From positions 1-34,115 of the forward strand of contig CALETH010000097.1 in assembly GCA_937920105.1 (NCBI GenBank): 34,115 bases of DNA. Direction: 5' to 3'. The notes beneath the pieces were generated by a model, which did no database searches, was not told the DNA's origin, and saw nothing but the letters and a program-made list of their open reading frames with translations. Position numbers and translations under genes: made by a program. Source of the stretch: an uncultured Bacteroidota bacterium (GTDB taxonomy: Bacteria; Bacteroidota; Ignavibacteria; UBA10030; UBA8401). The first letter of the stretch is position 1. Each line of letters begins with the position of its first letter. Positions 7,115 to 14,934 of the stretch are shown piece by piece.

Positions 7115-8101
7115 CTACAACGAGTCCATAGTTTTAATGTAATGGACACGTTCAAACATAGAAGGGTCATTCACTGATTTATAACTCATGATACCGCGCA
7201 GTTGGCCAAGTGAATGATATTCATGTTTAATCATCCATCGCTGAATTCCCGTTACCACATCTCTAATTCTTTGTAATCCATTTTTATATAATGCGGAACA
7301 CATCATGGTAACATTTGCTCCAGCCATAATAAGTTTAATTGCATCTTCTGCAGTATGTATTCCGGTTGATGCAGCAATATCTATTTCTATTGTATCATAT
7401 AAAATAGCAGTCCATTGAAGCGGCAGATAAATTTCTGTTGAAGTACTCACAGCAATGTGTGGTTCTATTTTTAATGTTTGGCAATTGATATCTGGCTGGT
7501 ACAGTTTATTGAAAAGCACAATACCATTTGCACCACACTCGCAAAATTTTTGTATCATATTTGGTAATGAACTAAAGAACGGAGAAATTTTTACAGCAAT
7601 TGGTATTGTGATATAATTTTTTATCGTGTGGATTATTTCACAATATAAATTTTCTATGTTCGTTCCCGTTATTTCTGGGTCTGTGGGGATGTAGTAAATG
7701 CTTAACTCTAAAGCATCTGCACCTGCCTGTTGAATTTCTGCCGCATATTTTATCCAACCACCCAATCTTGAACAATTAATGCTGGCAATAATGGGAATAT
7801 GTACAGATTTTTTTGCTTGATGAATATATTCTAAATAGTTATCGGGAGTAATCGATTCTTCTTCTTTAGAAAAGAAAAATGAAAACAAAGTTTTTTGTGG
7901 TTTTCCACTATAAGTGAGAAAATAAAATAATTCTTGTGTTTCATATCGTAAATGTTCTTCTAATATAGAGTGAAGAACAATTGCTCCAGCACCATAATCT
8001 TCCATTGCTTTAATATTTCCAATTGTTCGTGAAAGTGGGGATGCTGAAGGGATAATGGGACTACTAAGTTTCATTCCGAGATATAACGTGGAGATATTCA
8101 T
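7115..8101 (-). CDS. Dihydroorotate dehydrogenase-like flavoprotein, paralogue 2
   Basis: This 328-residue paralogue matches the protein at 5682-6662 along its whole length. The ATG at 8101 is chosen over the upstream in-frame start at 8155. It aligns with the start of paralogue 1 (MNISTLYLGMKLSSPIIPSA) and has AAGGA about ten bases ahead. The FMN-site segments are kept: KISPFF, GIVLFNKLY, ASTGIHTAEDAIKLIMAGANV. As in paralogue 1, the DHOD catalytic N-x-S-C-P-N loop is absent and reads LELSIYYIPTDPEIT. It diverges from the NtrC-type regulator gene at 8361. Substrate unknown. Confidence 0.85.
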   Translation of the reverse strand: MNISTLYLGMKLSSPIIPSASPLSRTIGNIKAMEDYGAGAIVLHSILEEHLRYETQELFYFLTYSGKPQKTLFSFFFSKEEESITPDNYLEYIHQAKKSVHIPIIASINCSRLGGWIKYAAEIQQAGADALELSIYYIPTDPEITGTNIENLYCEIIHTIKNYITIPIAVKISPFFSSLPNMIQKFCECGANGIVLFNKLYQPDINCQTLKIEPHIAVSTSTEIYLPLQWTAILYDTIEIDIAASTGIHTAEDAIKLIMAGANVTMMCSALYKNGLQRIRDVVTGIQRWMIKHEYHSLGQLRGIMSYKSVNDPSMFERVHYIKTMDSL

Positions 8102-8250
8102 ACGCCTCAATCCTTCTAAAAAATAAAAATATAATTCCACCTTCATCTTATACAAATAGCGTGCTAAAAATTTCTTTGAAATTTTTTTTAAAAAAGATTT
8201 TATAGAAGTTCTTTTTTAAGATTAGGAATTTTACTTACTAAAAATAAGAA

Positions 8251-8266
8251 TTGTGATACATCACAA
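8251..8266. promoter_or_regulatory. CRP/FNR-like palindrome TTGTGATACATCACAA
   Basis: This is a perfect 7-bp inverted repeat with a 2-base centre, equally read as TGTGA-N4-TCACA. The shape resembles CRP/FNR-superfamily operators, although classical CRP sites have N6. It lies between the divergent starts of the second DHOD-like gene (8101) and the sigma-54 activator gene (8361), 95 bases before the latter. Confidence 0.45.
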
Positions 8267-8360
8267 AAATAAAATTATGTGAGATGTGATATGATGTTCT
8301 ATTGAAAAATAAAGTATTATAAATAAAAAACTATTTTTGATAGTAAAGGAGATTTGAATT

Positions 8361-9746
8361 ATGTCTAACACAATACTTGTCGTTGATGATGATGAAATTG
8401 TTCGTGATGCAGTGTCATTCTTTCTTTCTCAAGAAGGATATACTGTCGTGCAAACATCAAGTGCAAAAACAGCAATTGAAGAAATGTCTTCCAACTCTTC
8501 CGTTGTTCTTGTCATTGCTGATATTGCTATGCCTGAAATGTCTGGAATAGAGTTATTAGAACACATCAAAAAATATTTTCCCACAATTTTTGTGATGATG
8601 TTGACTGCTCATGCAAGTATCGAAGGTGCAGTAGAATCTTTACAAAAAGGTGCTTTTGATTATGTGATTAAACCGTTTGAGTTTAGAGATATTCTTTCTC
8701 GCATTCACAAAGTGTTAGAACACAGAAAACTTTCTTTAGAAAATACCTATCTCCAAAAAGAATTACAGAATAAATATGATTTTCGAAAAATCATTGGTAG
8801 AAGTGAAGCAATACAACACGTTTTTAACACCATTGAAAAAGTTGCAGAAAGTGAAGGTAACGTTTTAATTACCGGAGCAAGCGGGAGCGGAAAAGAATTA
8901 GTTGCACGTGCAATTCATTATAATAGTACACGCAAACATAAGCGATTTGTTGCAGTTAATTGTGGTGCAATTGTAGATACTCTTTTTGAAAGTGAATTAT
9001 TCGGACACAAAAAGGGTTCATTTACAGGAGCAATTTCTGATAGAGAAGGAGTAATACAATCTGCTGAGGGAGGAACATTGTTACTTGATGAGGTAAGTGA
9101 AATGCCTTTTCATCTTCAAGTAAAATTATTGCGAGCGTTAGAACAACGTGAAATTTTTTCGGTGGGAAGCAGCGTGCCAATAAAAATTGATATTCGTGTA
9201 ATTGCATCGACCAATAAAAATTTATTGGAAGAAGTTACTAGAAATAAATTTCGTGAAGATTTGTTTTATCGTTTAAATGTGGTAGAAATTCATTTACCAA
9301 CATTGAATGAACGTTCAGAAGATATTCCTTTATTAGTGGAACATTTTATTTCATTGTTTCGTGCAAAAATAACTCCTGTGATAAAAGGTATTACAAAGCC
9401 AGCATTGGAAATGCTTTTACGGTATCAGTGGAAAGGACAAGTGCGAGAATTACAAAATGTTATAGAGCATGCAATGATTTTTTGTGATAAGGAATATATT
9501 GATGTTATACATCTTCCTGTTCACATTCAACAAAGCACTACTTTTTCTAATGGTAATGGGCACGAGCATTGTTCTGAAGATATTTTGAAAAAAAATGTAA
9601 GGAACTTCGAACGAACATACATCATGCAAACATTGCGAAAACATCAATTTGATAAAGAGAAAACAGCAAAAGAATTAGGTATTAGTCTTTCTTCTCTTTA
9701 CAGAAAAATGGAAGAGTTGAATATTCCATTAAAACAATTTTCATAA
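8361..9746 (+). CDS. Sigma-54-dependent response regulator, NtrC family
   Basis: This 461-residue transcription activator has the order REC - AAA+ - Fis-type HTH. REC has the acidic pair at residues 9-11 and phosphoacceptor Asp54 (ADIAMPEMSG). The AAA+ domain has Walker A GASGSGKE at ~172-179, ESELFGHKKGSFTGA with the sigma-54 contact loop GSFTGA at 219-224, Walker B GGTLLLDEVSEMP, and the FREDLFYRLNVV region with its arginine finger. The C-terminal HTH is at ~425-455 (KTAKELGISLSSLYRKMEEL). An AAGGAG ribosome site lies ten bases before the ATG. The GAFTGA loop reads GSFTGA, a known variant. No cognate kinase is adjacent, so it is an orphan regulator here. Phosphorylation by an unlinked histidine kinase should trigger ATP-driven opening of sigma-54 promoters. 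Confidence 0.95.
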   Translation: MSNTILVVDDDEIVRDAVSFFLSQEGYTVVQTSSAKTAIEEMSSNSSVVLVIADIAMPEMSGIELLEHIKKYFPTIFVMMLTAHASIEGAVESLQKGAFDYVIKPFEFRDILSRIHKVLEHRKLSLENTYLQKELQNKYDFRKIIGRSEAIQHVFNTIEKVAESEGNVLITGASGSGKELVARAIHYNSTRKHKRFVAVNCGAIVDTLFESELFGHKKGSFTGAISDREGVIQSAEGGTLLLDEVSEMPFHLQVKLLRALEQREIFSVGSSVPIKIDIRVIASTNKNLLEEVTRNKFREDLFYRLNVVEIHLPTLNERSEDIPLLVEHFISLFRAKITPVIKGITKPALEMLLRYQWKGQVRELQNVIEHAMIFCDKEYIDVIHLPVHIQQSTTFSNGNGHEHCSEDILKKNVRNFERTYIMQTLRKHQFDKEKTAKELGISLSSLYRKMEELNIPLKQFS

Positions 9747-9771
9747 AAAAAGTAATAACGTCATTCTTCGG

Positions 9772-10755
9772 TTAATGATAATACGTTCTTTGTTCATCAA
9801 TAAAGAAATGATTATCAGCAACGTACTCTAAATACTCATCCATGAGAGCAACAATTTTAGAATCCAAAATAGAATCTTTGCAGCGATGAATTATTTTTTG
9901 TAATTCTGTTGATGAAGAAAATGCAGGGAGACTTTCAATAACATTAATTACTCGTAAAATTTGTGAACCTAAAGGAATTTCTTCTTTTTGTAATCTATCC
10001 GGATAACCGGTCCCATCATAATTTTCCATTTGATGACGTATAATATGAGCAACAGATTTTAAACGTGGTATTTGATTGGTGAGTGATTGTCCACGAATTG
10101 GAAAATGTAGTGCTTGTGCTGATGAAGCAAATATTTTTCCTATTTCATGGAGAAGTGCTGCATAGTGAATATCTTGTAAGTGTTCATAAGAAACATTGTA
10201 TTTTTTTGCAATCCACCGAGCAATTTCTGTTGCTCTCAACGTACGCATTGATGCATTCGGAATATGAATTTCTATCAAATTGTGAAGAAGATTAATGATA
10301 CCATTGAAACTTTCTTCCATTTCTTTATTAACGTTTGAAAGTTGTTTTTTTTCTTCTTGTAATTCATCTTGCAAATTTTTGATTCTTATAAAAGCATGAA
10401 TTTTTGAAAGCAATTCTCTGTGATTGTACGGCTTTGTTAAGTAATCATCCGCACCTAATTCCAACCCTTCAATTTTATTATCCCTATCTTCAATTGATGT
10501 AAGAAGTAAAAAAATGGTGTTTCGTAGTTTAGGATGTTTTTTTATTTTCCTACAAAACTCAAAACCATTTTCTTCCGGCATAATAAAATCACTCACAATA
10601 ATATCAGGAGAATATTGTTCTGCAAGAATAAATCCATCTTTAGCATTATTTGCTGTGTAAATAATAAATTCTTTTTTTGATGTGAGTATTTCTTTTAACA
10701 AAAAAAGTTCAATAGGGTCATCATCAACAAGAAGAAGTTTTGTTACGATATTCAT
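9772..10755 (-). CDS. Response regulator with degenerate HD-GYP output domain
   Basis: This 327-residue protein has an N-terminal REC domain (acidic DDD at 11-13, Asp56 in VSDFIMPEENG, TKPY near the end). A coiled linker at ~125-150 leads to an HD-GYP-like domain. Active HD-GYP c-di-GMP phosphodiesterases carry HDIGK, HHE, DGSGYP and a later conserved Asp. Here the metal-binding HD is HE (LLHEIGK, His203-Glu204), HHE is HQMEN, DGTGYP is kept at 247-252, and the helix after IPLGSQIL reads RVINVIE, lacking the usual Asp. Catalysis is therefore doubtful, and a binding or adaptor role is possible. AAGGAT precedes the ATG. The coiled-coil gene upstream ends 11 bases before it, so the two form an operon, which is convergent with the NtrC-type gene. 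Confidence 0.85.
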   Translation of the reverse strand: MNIVTKLLLVDDDPIELFLLKEILTSKKEFIIYTANNAKDGFILAEQYSPDIIVSDFIMPEENGFEFCRKIKKHPKLRNTIFLLLTSIEDRDNKIEGLELGADDYLTKPYNHRELLSKIHAFIRIKNLQDELQEEKKQLSNVNKEMEESFNGIINLLHNLIEIHIPNASMRTLRATEIARWIAKKYNVSYEHLQDIHYAALLHEIGKIFASSAQALHFPIRGQSLTNQIPRLKSVAHIIRHQMENYDGTGYPDRLQKEEIPLGSQILRVINVIESLPAFSSSTELQKIIHRCKDSILDSKIVALMDEYLEYVADNHFFIDEQRTYYH

Positions 10756-10766
10756 ACACTTATCCT

Positions 10767-11219
10767 TTATACAATTTTATGTTTTTCTTTAATCAGTTTC
10801 ATGGCATCATCAATAACTTTTTTTGAAACATCGAGTAATGAAGCATTTTGTTGATTGATATATTGTATTTGAGACATCACAATTTTTATATCTTCTGTTA
10901 ATTGTTGTAATTTTTTTTGTTCTTCAGGAGTGCATTGAACAATAAAATCCTCCAAAGGAATAGTAGAACATTCTTTGGTAATCAAGACATAATCTTTTTC
11001 TATTTCTTCGAATTTTTTTGCTTCACGTTCTTCTTCTTTTAAAGAAGATGTGAGAATAGTATGTTCGCGATTCATAATAGCACGTTGTTTCTGCAAAAGA
11101 ATCGTACGCAAATTATGTGCGATATGATATTTTTTTTCTAATACAGAAATTAATGTTTTCACCAGTAATCGTATTTCTTGAACTTGAGGAATCATACCTA
11201 TAATTGTAACAACTATCAT
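10767..11219 (-). CDS. Coiled-coil protein, FlgN-like
   Basis: This 150-residue, almost entirely helical charged protein has two long amphipathic helices (about 12-75 and 95-145). The layout resembles FlgN, the chaperone that delivers hook-filament junction proteins to the flagellar export gate: leucine-rich N-terminal helix, Lys/Glu-rich middle, C-terminal N-x-x-LL segment. No other flagellar gene is in the window, so this is a fold-level guess. Two starts are possible, the ATG at 11219 or the ninth codon (MIPQVQ); the longer is given. It is first in an operon with the REC/HD-GYP-like regulator, which suggests a role in signalling or motility. Confidence 0.6.
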   Translation of the reverse strand: MIVVTIIGMIPQVQEIRLLVKTLISVLEKKYHIAHNLRTILLQKQRAIMNREHTILTSSLKEEEREAKKFEEIEKDYVLITKECSTIPLEDFIVQCTPEEQKKLQQLTEDIKIVMSQIQYINQQNASLLDVSKKVIDDAMKLIKEKHKIV

Positions 11220-11357
11220 ACCAAAAAATAAACTTGAAAATTGCTATAATTTTGGAGATACATTAATTAAAAATCAGTAATAAATTCTTATTTTGATACA
11301 TTGAAACACATTATGCACTTAAGTATATTATTCAAGTATTTTTGAAATATTCATTTA

Positions 11358-11439
11358 GTGTCATTCCCGCATGTTTTTAGCGGGAATCCATTTTTTTAAA
11401 ATTACATGGATACCCAATTAAAGCATTTGGGTATGACAC
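11358..11439. repeat. dRS3/REP-like paired hairpin element (MITE/BIME-like), copy 1
   Basis: This 82-bp unit is bounded by GTGTCAT and ATGACAC inverted ends. It contains hairpin ATTCCCGC...GCGGGAAT (11364-11386) and a second, ACCCAA...TTGGGT. Positions 11360-11388 match the reverse complement of 32702-32730 almost base for base. It sits between divergent genes, 18 bases ahead of the HIT gene. Confidence 0.8.
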
Positions 11440-11457
11440 GGTAAATAAGGAATTTTT

Positions 11458-11952
11458 ATGGAACGGTTATACTCACCATGGCGTTCACGATATATTGCTT
11501 CATTTAAAAAAGAAAAAAAAAATGAGCAATGTTTATTTTGCCAAGTTATAAAAGAAAGAAAAGATGTAAAAAATCTTCTTGTTGCACGAAAAAAGCATTG
11601 TTTTGTGATGATGAATCTTTATCCTTATAATAGTGGACATCTGATGGTTATTCCGTACACACATACACACGAACTTTCTAAACTTTCTGAAAGAGAATAT
11701 GTTGATATCATGAAAACTATTTCTGATATGATGACAGCACTAAAAAAAATAATGAACGCAGAGGGCTTTAATGTTGGAGCAAATCTCGGAAGAGTTGCTG
11801 GAGCAGGAATAGACCAACATTTGCATTTTCATATAGTTCCACGTTGGAATGGAGATACTAATTTTATGCCAGTTCTTGCAGAAACAAAAGTCATTTCCGA
11901 TGAAATGAAAAAAACATATAAAGAATTGAAGAAATATGTAAGTAAAAAGTAG
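11458..11952 (+). CDS. HIT family nucleotide hydrolase/transferase
   Basis: This 164-residue protein of the histidine triad superfamily, cytoplasmic, acts on dinucleoside polyphosphates or AMP conjugates. The triad QHLHFHIVPRW gives His121, His123 and His125, the central one being the expected nucleophile. CLFCQVI near residue 25 matches the Cys pair of bacterial HIT proteins. The N-terminus MERLYSPWRSRYI and the segment NAEGFNVGANLGRVAGAGI are typical of the Ap4A phosphorylase/FHIT-like subgroup. Length is normal. A palindromic repeat lies on each side (11358-11439 and 11966-11991). The natural substrate is uncertain. Confidence 0.9.
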   Translation: MERLYSPWRSRYIASFKKEKKNEQCLFCQVIKERKDVKNLLVARKKHCFVMMNLYPYNSGHLMVIPYTHTHELSKLSEREYVDIMKTISDMMTALKKIMNAEGFNVGANLGRVAGAGIDQHLHFHIVPRWNGDTNFMPVLAETKVISDEMKKTYKELKKYVSKK

Positions 11953-11965
11953 TTAAGAGAAAAAC

Positions 11966-11991
11966 GTCATTCCCGCGAAAGCGGGAATCCA
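11966..11991. repeat. dRS3-like hairpin, single copy
   Basis: GTCATTCCCGC-GAAA-GCGGGAATCCA: an 8-bp ATTCCCGC/GCGGGAAT stem with a GAAA tetraloop. It matches the left half of the element at 32652-32730. It lies between the HIT and M28 genes. Confidence 0.8.
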
Positions 11992-12027
11992 TATTTTAAA
12001 AATAAAAATTACCAATCCATTAAATTT

Positions 12028-13380
12028 ATGAAAACCAAATTTTTCCTCATTACATTTTTTTTCATCCACACAATATATTCCCAAACATCTCCAACAGAAA
12101 TTGCAGATGCAATTATAAAGGAAGGACTCACCAATCAAGAAGCGTACACAATGCTTCAAGAACTTACTTCTATTGGACATCGGCTTAGTGGTTCTACACA
12201 ATATGCACAAGCAGTAGAATGGGCAAAGAAAAAAATGGAGCAACAAAAAATTGATAAAGTCTGGTTGGAATCTGTAACCGTACCACATTGGGTTCGGGGA
12301 GAAGAAAAAGCAAATATTATAATAGAAGATAAAAAATTAGATATTGCTATTTGTGCATTAGGCGGAAGTATTGGAACATCTGAAAAAGGAATTACTGCAG
12401 AAGTAATAGAAGTTCACTCATTAGAAGAAGCAAAAGCACTTGGTGAAAAAGCAAAAGGCAAAATTATTTTTTATAATCGCCCATTTGATAAAACAAAAGT
12501 AAGTCCGTTTGAAGCATACAGTGGTGCTGTTGACCAACGTTATAGTGGAGCAGTGGAAGCCGCAAGAGTTGGAGCTGTTGCTGCAATTGTTCGTTCAATG
12601 ACAAATGCTATTGATAATGAACCACATACTGGAATGATGGCATATAATGACAGCATCCCCAAAATTCCCACAGCAGCAATAAGTACTATTGCAGCAAATC
12701 AATTAAGTGAATTAATCCAAAAGAAAAAAAATCCGAAAATTCATCTCACACTTGCCTGCAAAACACTTCCTGATGTAGAAAGTTATAATGTGATTGGAGA
12801 AATTATTGGTTCAGAAAAACCGGAAGAAATAATTTTAGTTGGCGGACATTTGGATAGTTGGGATAAAGGAACAGGTGCACATGATGATGGTGCAGGAGTT
12901 GTGCAGTCAATGGAAGTACTCAATCTTTTAAAAAAATTAGGATTAAAACCAAAACGCACAATACGAGCAGTACTTTTTGCGAATGAAGAAAATGGATTAC
13001 GAGGAGCAAAAGTGTACGCTGCGAAAGAACGTTCTAATGAAAAACATATTGCTGCGATTGAAAGCGATGCTGGTGGATTTGCTCCACGAGGTTTTGGTGT
13101 AGCAGATACAACAAAAGTAGAAAAAATTAAACAATGGTCATATTTATTAGAAAAAATTGGAGCAGAAAAAATTCGCAGAGGAGGAGGTGGAGCAGATATT
13201 TCTACCTTGCGTTCAAAAGGAACAGTACTTATAGGATTGAATCCTGAACCACAACGCTATTTTGATTATCACCACACTAACCATGATACTATAGATAAAG
13301 TTCATCCACGCGAATTAGAACTGGGTGCAATTGCAATGACAATTCTTTCTTATATGATTGCTGAAGAAGGAATTGAATAA
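12028..13380 (+). CDS. Secreted M28 family metallopeptidase with PA domain
   Basis: This 450-residue exported aminopeptidase/carboxypeptidase is of family M28. The signal peptide is at residues 1-18 (MKTKFFLITFFFIHTIYS). The middle (~110-250) looks like a protease-associated insert, with KGKIIFYNRPFD. The di-zinc ligands are all visible: His274 (GGHLDSW), Asp286 (HDDGAG), catalytic Glu320 with ligand Glu321 (NEENG), Asp347 (ESDAGG) and His416 (HHTNHDTID). Length fits bacterial M28 enzymes of the plasma glutamate carboxypeptidase-like group. It probably trims peptides in the periplasm or outside the cell. It ends just before a degenerate repeat and a strong terminator. Confidence 0.92.
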   Translation: MKTKFFLITFFFIHTIYSQTSPTEIADAIIKEGLTNQEAYTMLQELTSIGHRLSGSTQYAQAVEWAKKKMEQQKIDKVWLESVTVPHWVRGEEKANIIIEDKKLDIAICALGGSIGTSEKGITAEVIEVHSLEEAKALGEKAKGKIIFYNRPFDKTKVSPFEAYSGAVDQRYSGAVEAARVGAVAAIVRSMTNAIDNEPHTGMMAYNDSIPKIPTAAISTIAANQLSELIQKKKNPKIHLTLACKTLPDVESYNVIGEIIGSEKPEEIILVGGHLDSWDKGTGAHDDGAGVVQSMEVLNLLKKLGLKPKRTIRAVLFANEENGLRGAKVYAAKERSNEKHIAAIESDAGGFAPRGFGVADTTKVEKIKQWSYLLEKIGAEKIRRGGGGADISTLRSKGTVLIGLNPEPQRYFDYHHTNHDTIDKVHPRELELGAIAMTILSYMIAEEGIE

Positions 13381-13388
13381 TTAATTTT

Positions 13389-13425
13389 GTCATTCCTGTC
13401 CCGTATCAAGTACAGTAGGAATCCA
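13389..13425. repeat. Degenerate dRS3-like repeat
   Basis: GTCATTCCTGT at the left and ACAGTAGGAATCCA at the right form an imperfect hairpin. The ends match the GTCATTCC...GGAATCCA pattern of the cleaner copies in this window. Confidence 0.55.
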
Positions 13426-13431
13426 GAAAAC

Positions 13432-13463
13432 AAGAGCGGATTATTATCCGCTCTTTATATTTT
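13432..13463 (+). terminator. Rho-independent terminator after the M28 gene
   Basis: AAGAGCGGAT-TATT-ATCCGCTCTT forms a 10-bp perfect stem, followed by TATATTTTAT. Confidence 0.8.
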
Positions 13464-13532
13464 ATACAACACTTTTTCAAAAAAAATATTTATTGTATAT
13501 TCTAAAACTCGTCATCAATAATATTCTCTATC

Positions 13533-14798
13533 ATGAAAAACATTCCACTTCTCGGAAATCTCAATATTCAACATCATCAATTACAAAACGGACTTCAACT
13601 TGCTATTGTGGTAGATACAACAACACCAATCTTTACTTATCAAACATGGTTTAAGGTTGGTTCTGCAGATGAAAGAGCCGGTAAACAAGGTCTTGCCCAT
13701 TTATTTGAACACATGATGTTTCGTACTACATCCAATAGAAAAATGGGAGAATGGGAAAAAGAAGTGAATGAACATGGCGGAACGGGAATTAATGCTTATA
13801 CATCTCGAGACCAAACAGTTTATCATTTTACATTTCCCAATGAAAAATTTTCTCTCGCTGCAGAATTAGAATCCGATAGAATGCACAATCTTATAATAGA
13901 GCCGGAAATGTTTGAAACAGAAAAAGGTGCAGTGCTAACAGAACGCAATCGCGGTTTAGATGAACCAGTACGATATTTGTGGGAAGAACTTTATAAAACT
14001 GCGTACGCCGAACACAATTATAAATATTCTATTATTGGAGAAGAAGAATCCATAAAAAATTTTTCTGTAGAAGAAGCAAAAAATTTCTATCAAAAATATT
14101 ATTCACCCAATAACGCACTTATTATCGTTGTGGGAGATGTTGAACCAAATTCTATAATAAAAATTATCGAAGAACATTACGGAAAAATTTCTCCGCAAAA
14201 AATTTCAGAACGTCCAACAAAAAAAGAACCACCACAACAAGAACATCGTTTTCGAAAAATTCACCATCCCAAAGCAACACAGCGAATGCTTGCAAAAGCA
14301 TGGCACATTCCTAATATGCTTCATCAAGATTATCCTGCATTTTCAATGGTAGGAAGATTACTCACCAGTGGAAAAACATCTTTATTACAAGAACGTTTAG
14401 TCAATCGAGCAAAAGTAACCTCTCTATATGCTGATGCATTTGTGGGAAAAGATATGGGAACCTTTGAATTTTTTGTTCAACTTTCCGAAAAAGAAACCTT
14501 TGAAGAAATTGAAAAAATATTTTTTGATGCACTTCACGAATTAGCCAATGGTAAAATTACGGATGAGCAATTTCGCATTGCAAAAAATACACTACAAAAA
14601 GATTTTTATCATGCCATAGTTTCACCATCAACATTAGCAAGGGTTATTGGTGATTCATTTATTTATGCCAATGATTTATCCTACCAAATAAAAGTGGTAG
14701 AAAAAATGGAACATCTTGCAAAAAAAGATATTCAAAAAGTTGTACAACATTATTTAATAGATGGAAAATCTACAACACTACATCTTACACCACAATAA
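13533..14798 (+). CDS. M16B zinc peptidase, catalytic member
   Basis: This 421-residue peptidase of the M16 (pitrilysin/processing-peptidase) family has the inverted zinc motif HLFEH (His56, Glu59 catalytic, His60). The distal Glu is in the GAVLTERNRG segment near residue 135. The N-terminal half has GLQLAIVVDTTTPIFTYQTWFKVGSADE, classic M16B. The C-terminal half is the related non-catalytic domain. No signal peptide is seen, so it is probably cytoplasmic. The next gene encodes a second M16 protein without the zinc motif. The two likely form the active/inactive heterodimer known for bacterial M16B pairs. A 136-base gap with two palindromes separates them. Confidence 0.92.
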   Translation: MKNIPLLGNLNIQHHQLQNGLQLAIVVDTTTPIFTYQTWFKVGSADERAGKQGLAHLFEHMMFRTTSNRKMGEWEKEVNEHGGTGINAYTSRDQTVYHFTFPNEKFSLAAELESDRMHNLIIEPEMFETEKGAVLTERNRGLDEPVRYLWEELYKTAYAEHNYKYSIIGEEESIKNFSVEEAKNFYQKYYSPNNALIIVVGDVEPNSIIKIIEEHYGKISPQKISERPTKKEPPQQEHRFRKIHHPKATQRMLAKAWHIPNMLHQDYPAFSMVGRLLTSGKTSLLQERLVNRAKVTSLYADAFVGKDMGTFEFFVQLSEKETFEEIEKIFFDALHELANGKITDEQFRIAKNTLQKDFYHAIVSPSTLARVIGDSFIYANDLSYQIKVVEKMEHLAKKDIQKVVQHYLIDGKSTTLHLTPQ

Positions 14799-14846
14799 TA
14801 TTTTTTTGAAATTTCCATAAAAGTAAAAATTATTTTTTGTACTGTG

Positions 14847-14914
14847 CGACCCCGTAGGGGTCGGATATTGGTAGAAAATAATTTATCTATACACATACGA
14901 CTCCGTAGGGGTCG
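14847..14914. repeat. Two CGACCCC-GTA-GGGGTCG hairpin repeats
   Basis: Copy 1 at 14847-14863 is a perfect 7-bp stem with a GTA loop. Copy 2 at 14898-14914 differs by one base (a G-T pair). They lie 51 bases apart in the gap between the two M16 genes. Neither has a clean U-tract, so they look like dispersed repeats rather than terminators. Confidence 0.75.
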
Positions 14915-14934
14915 CACATTAGACATAATAAACA

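Noticed and set aside
6986..7177. 63-residue plus-strand ORF across the tRNA-His/tRNA-Glu region
   Set aside because: Its sequence is simply the translation of two tRNA genes and the end of an opposing gene.
11953..12288. 111-residue minus-strand ORF ending with IPAFAGMTFFS
   Set aside because: It opposes the start of the well-supported M28 gene, and its tail is a translation of the ATTCCCGC repeat.
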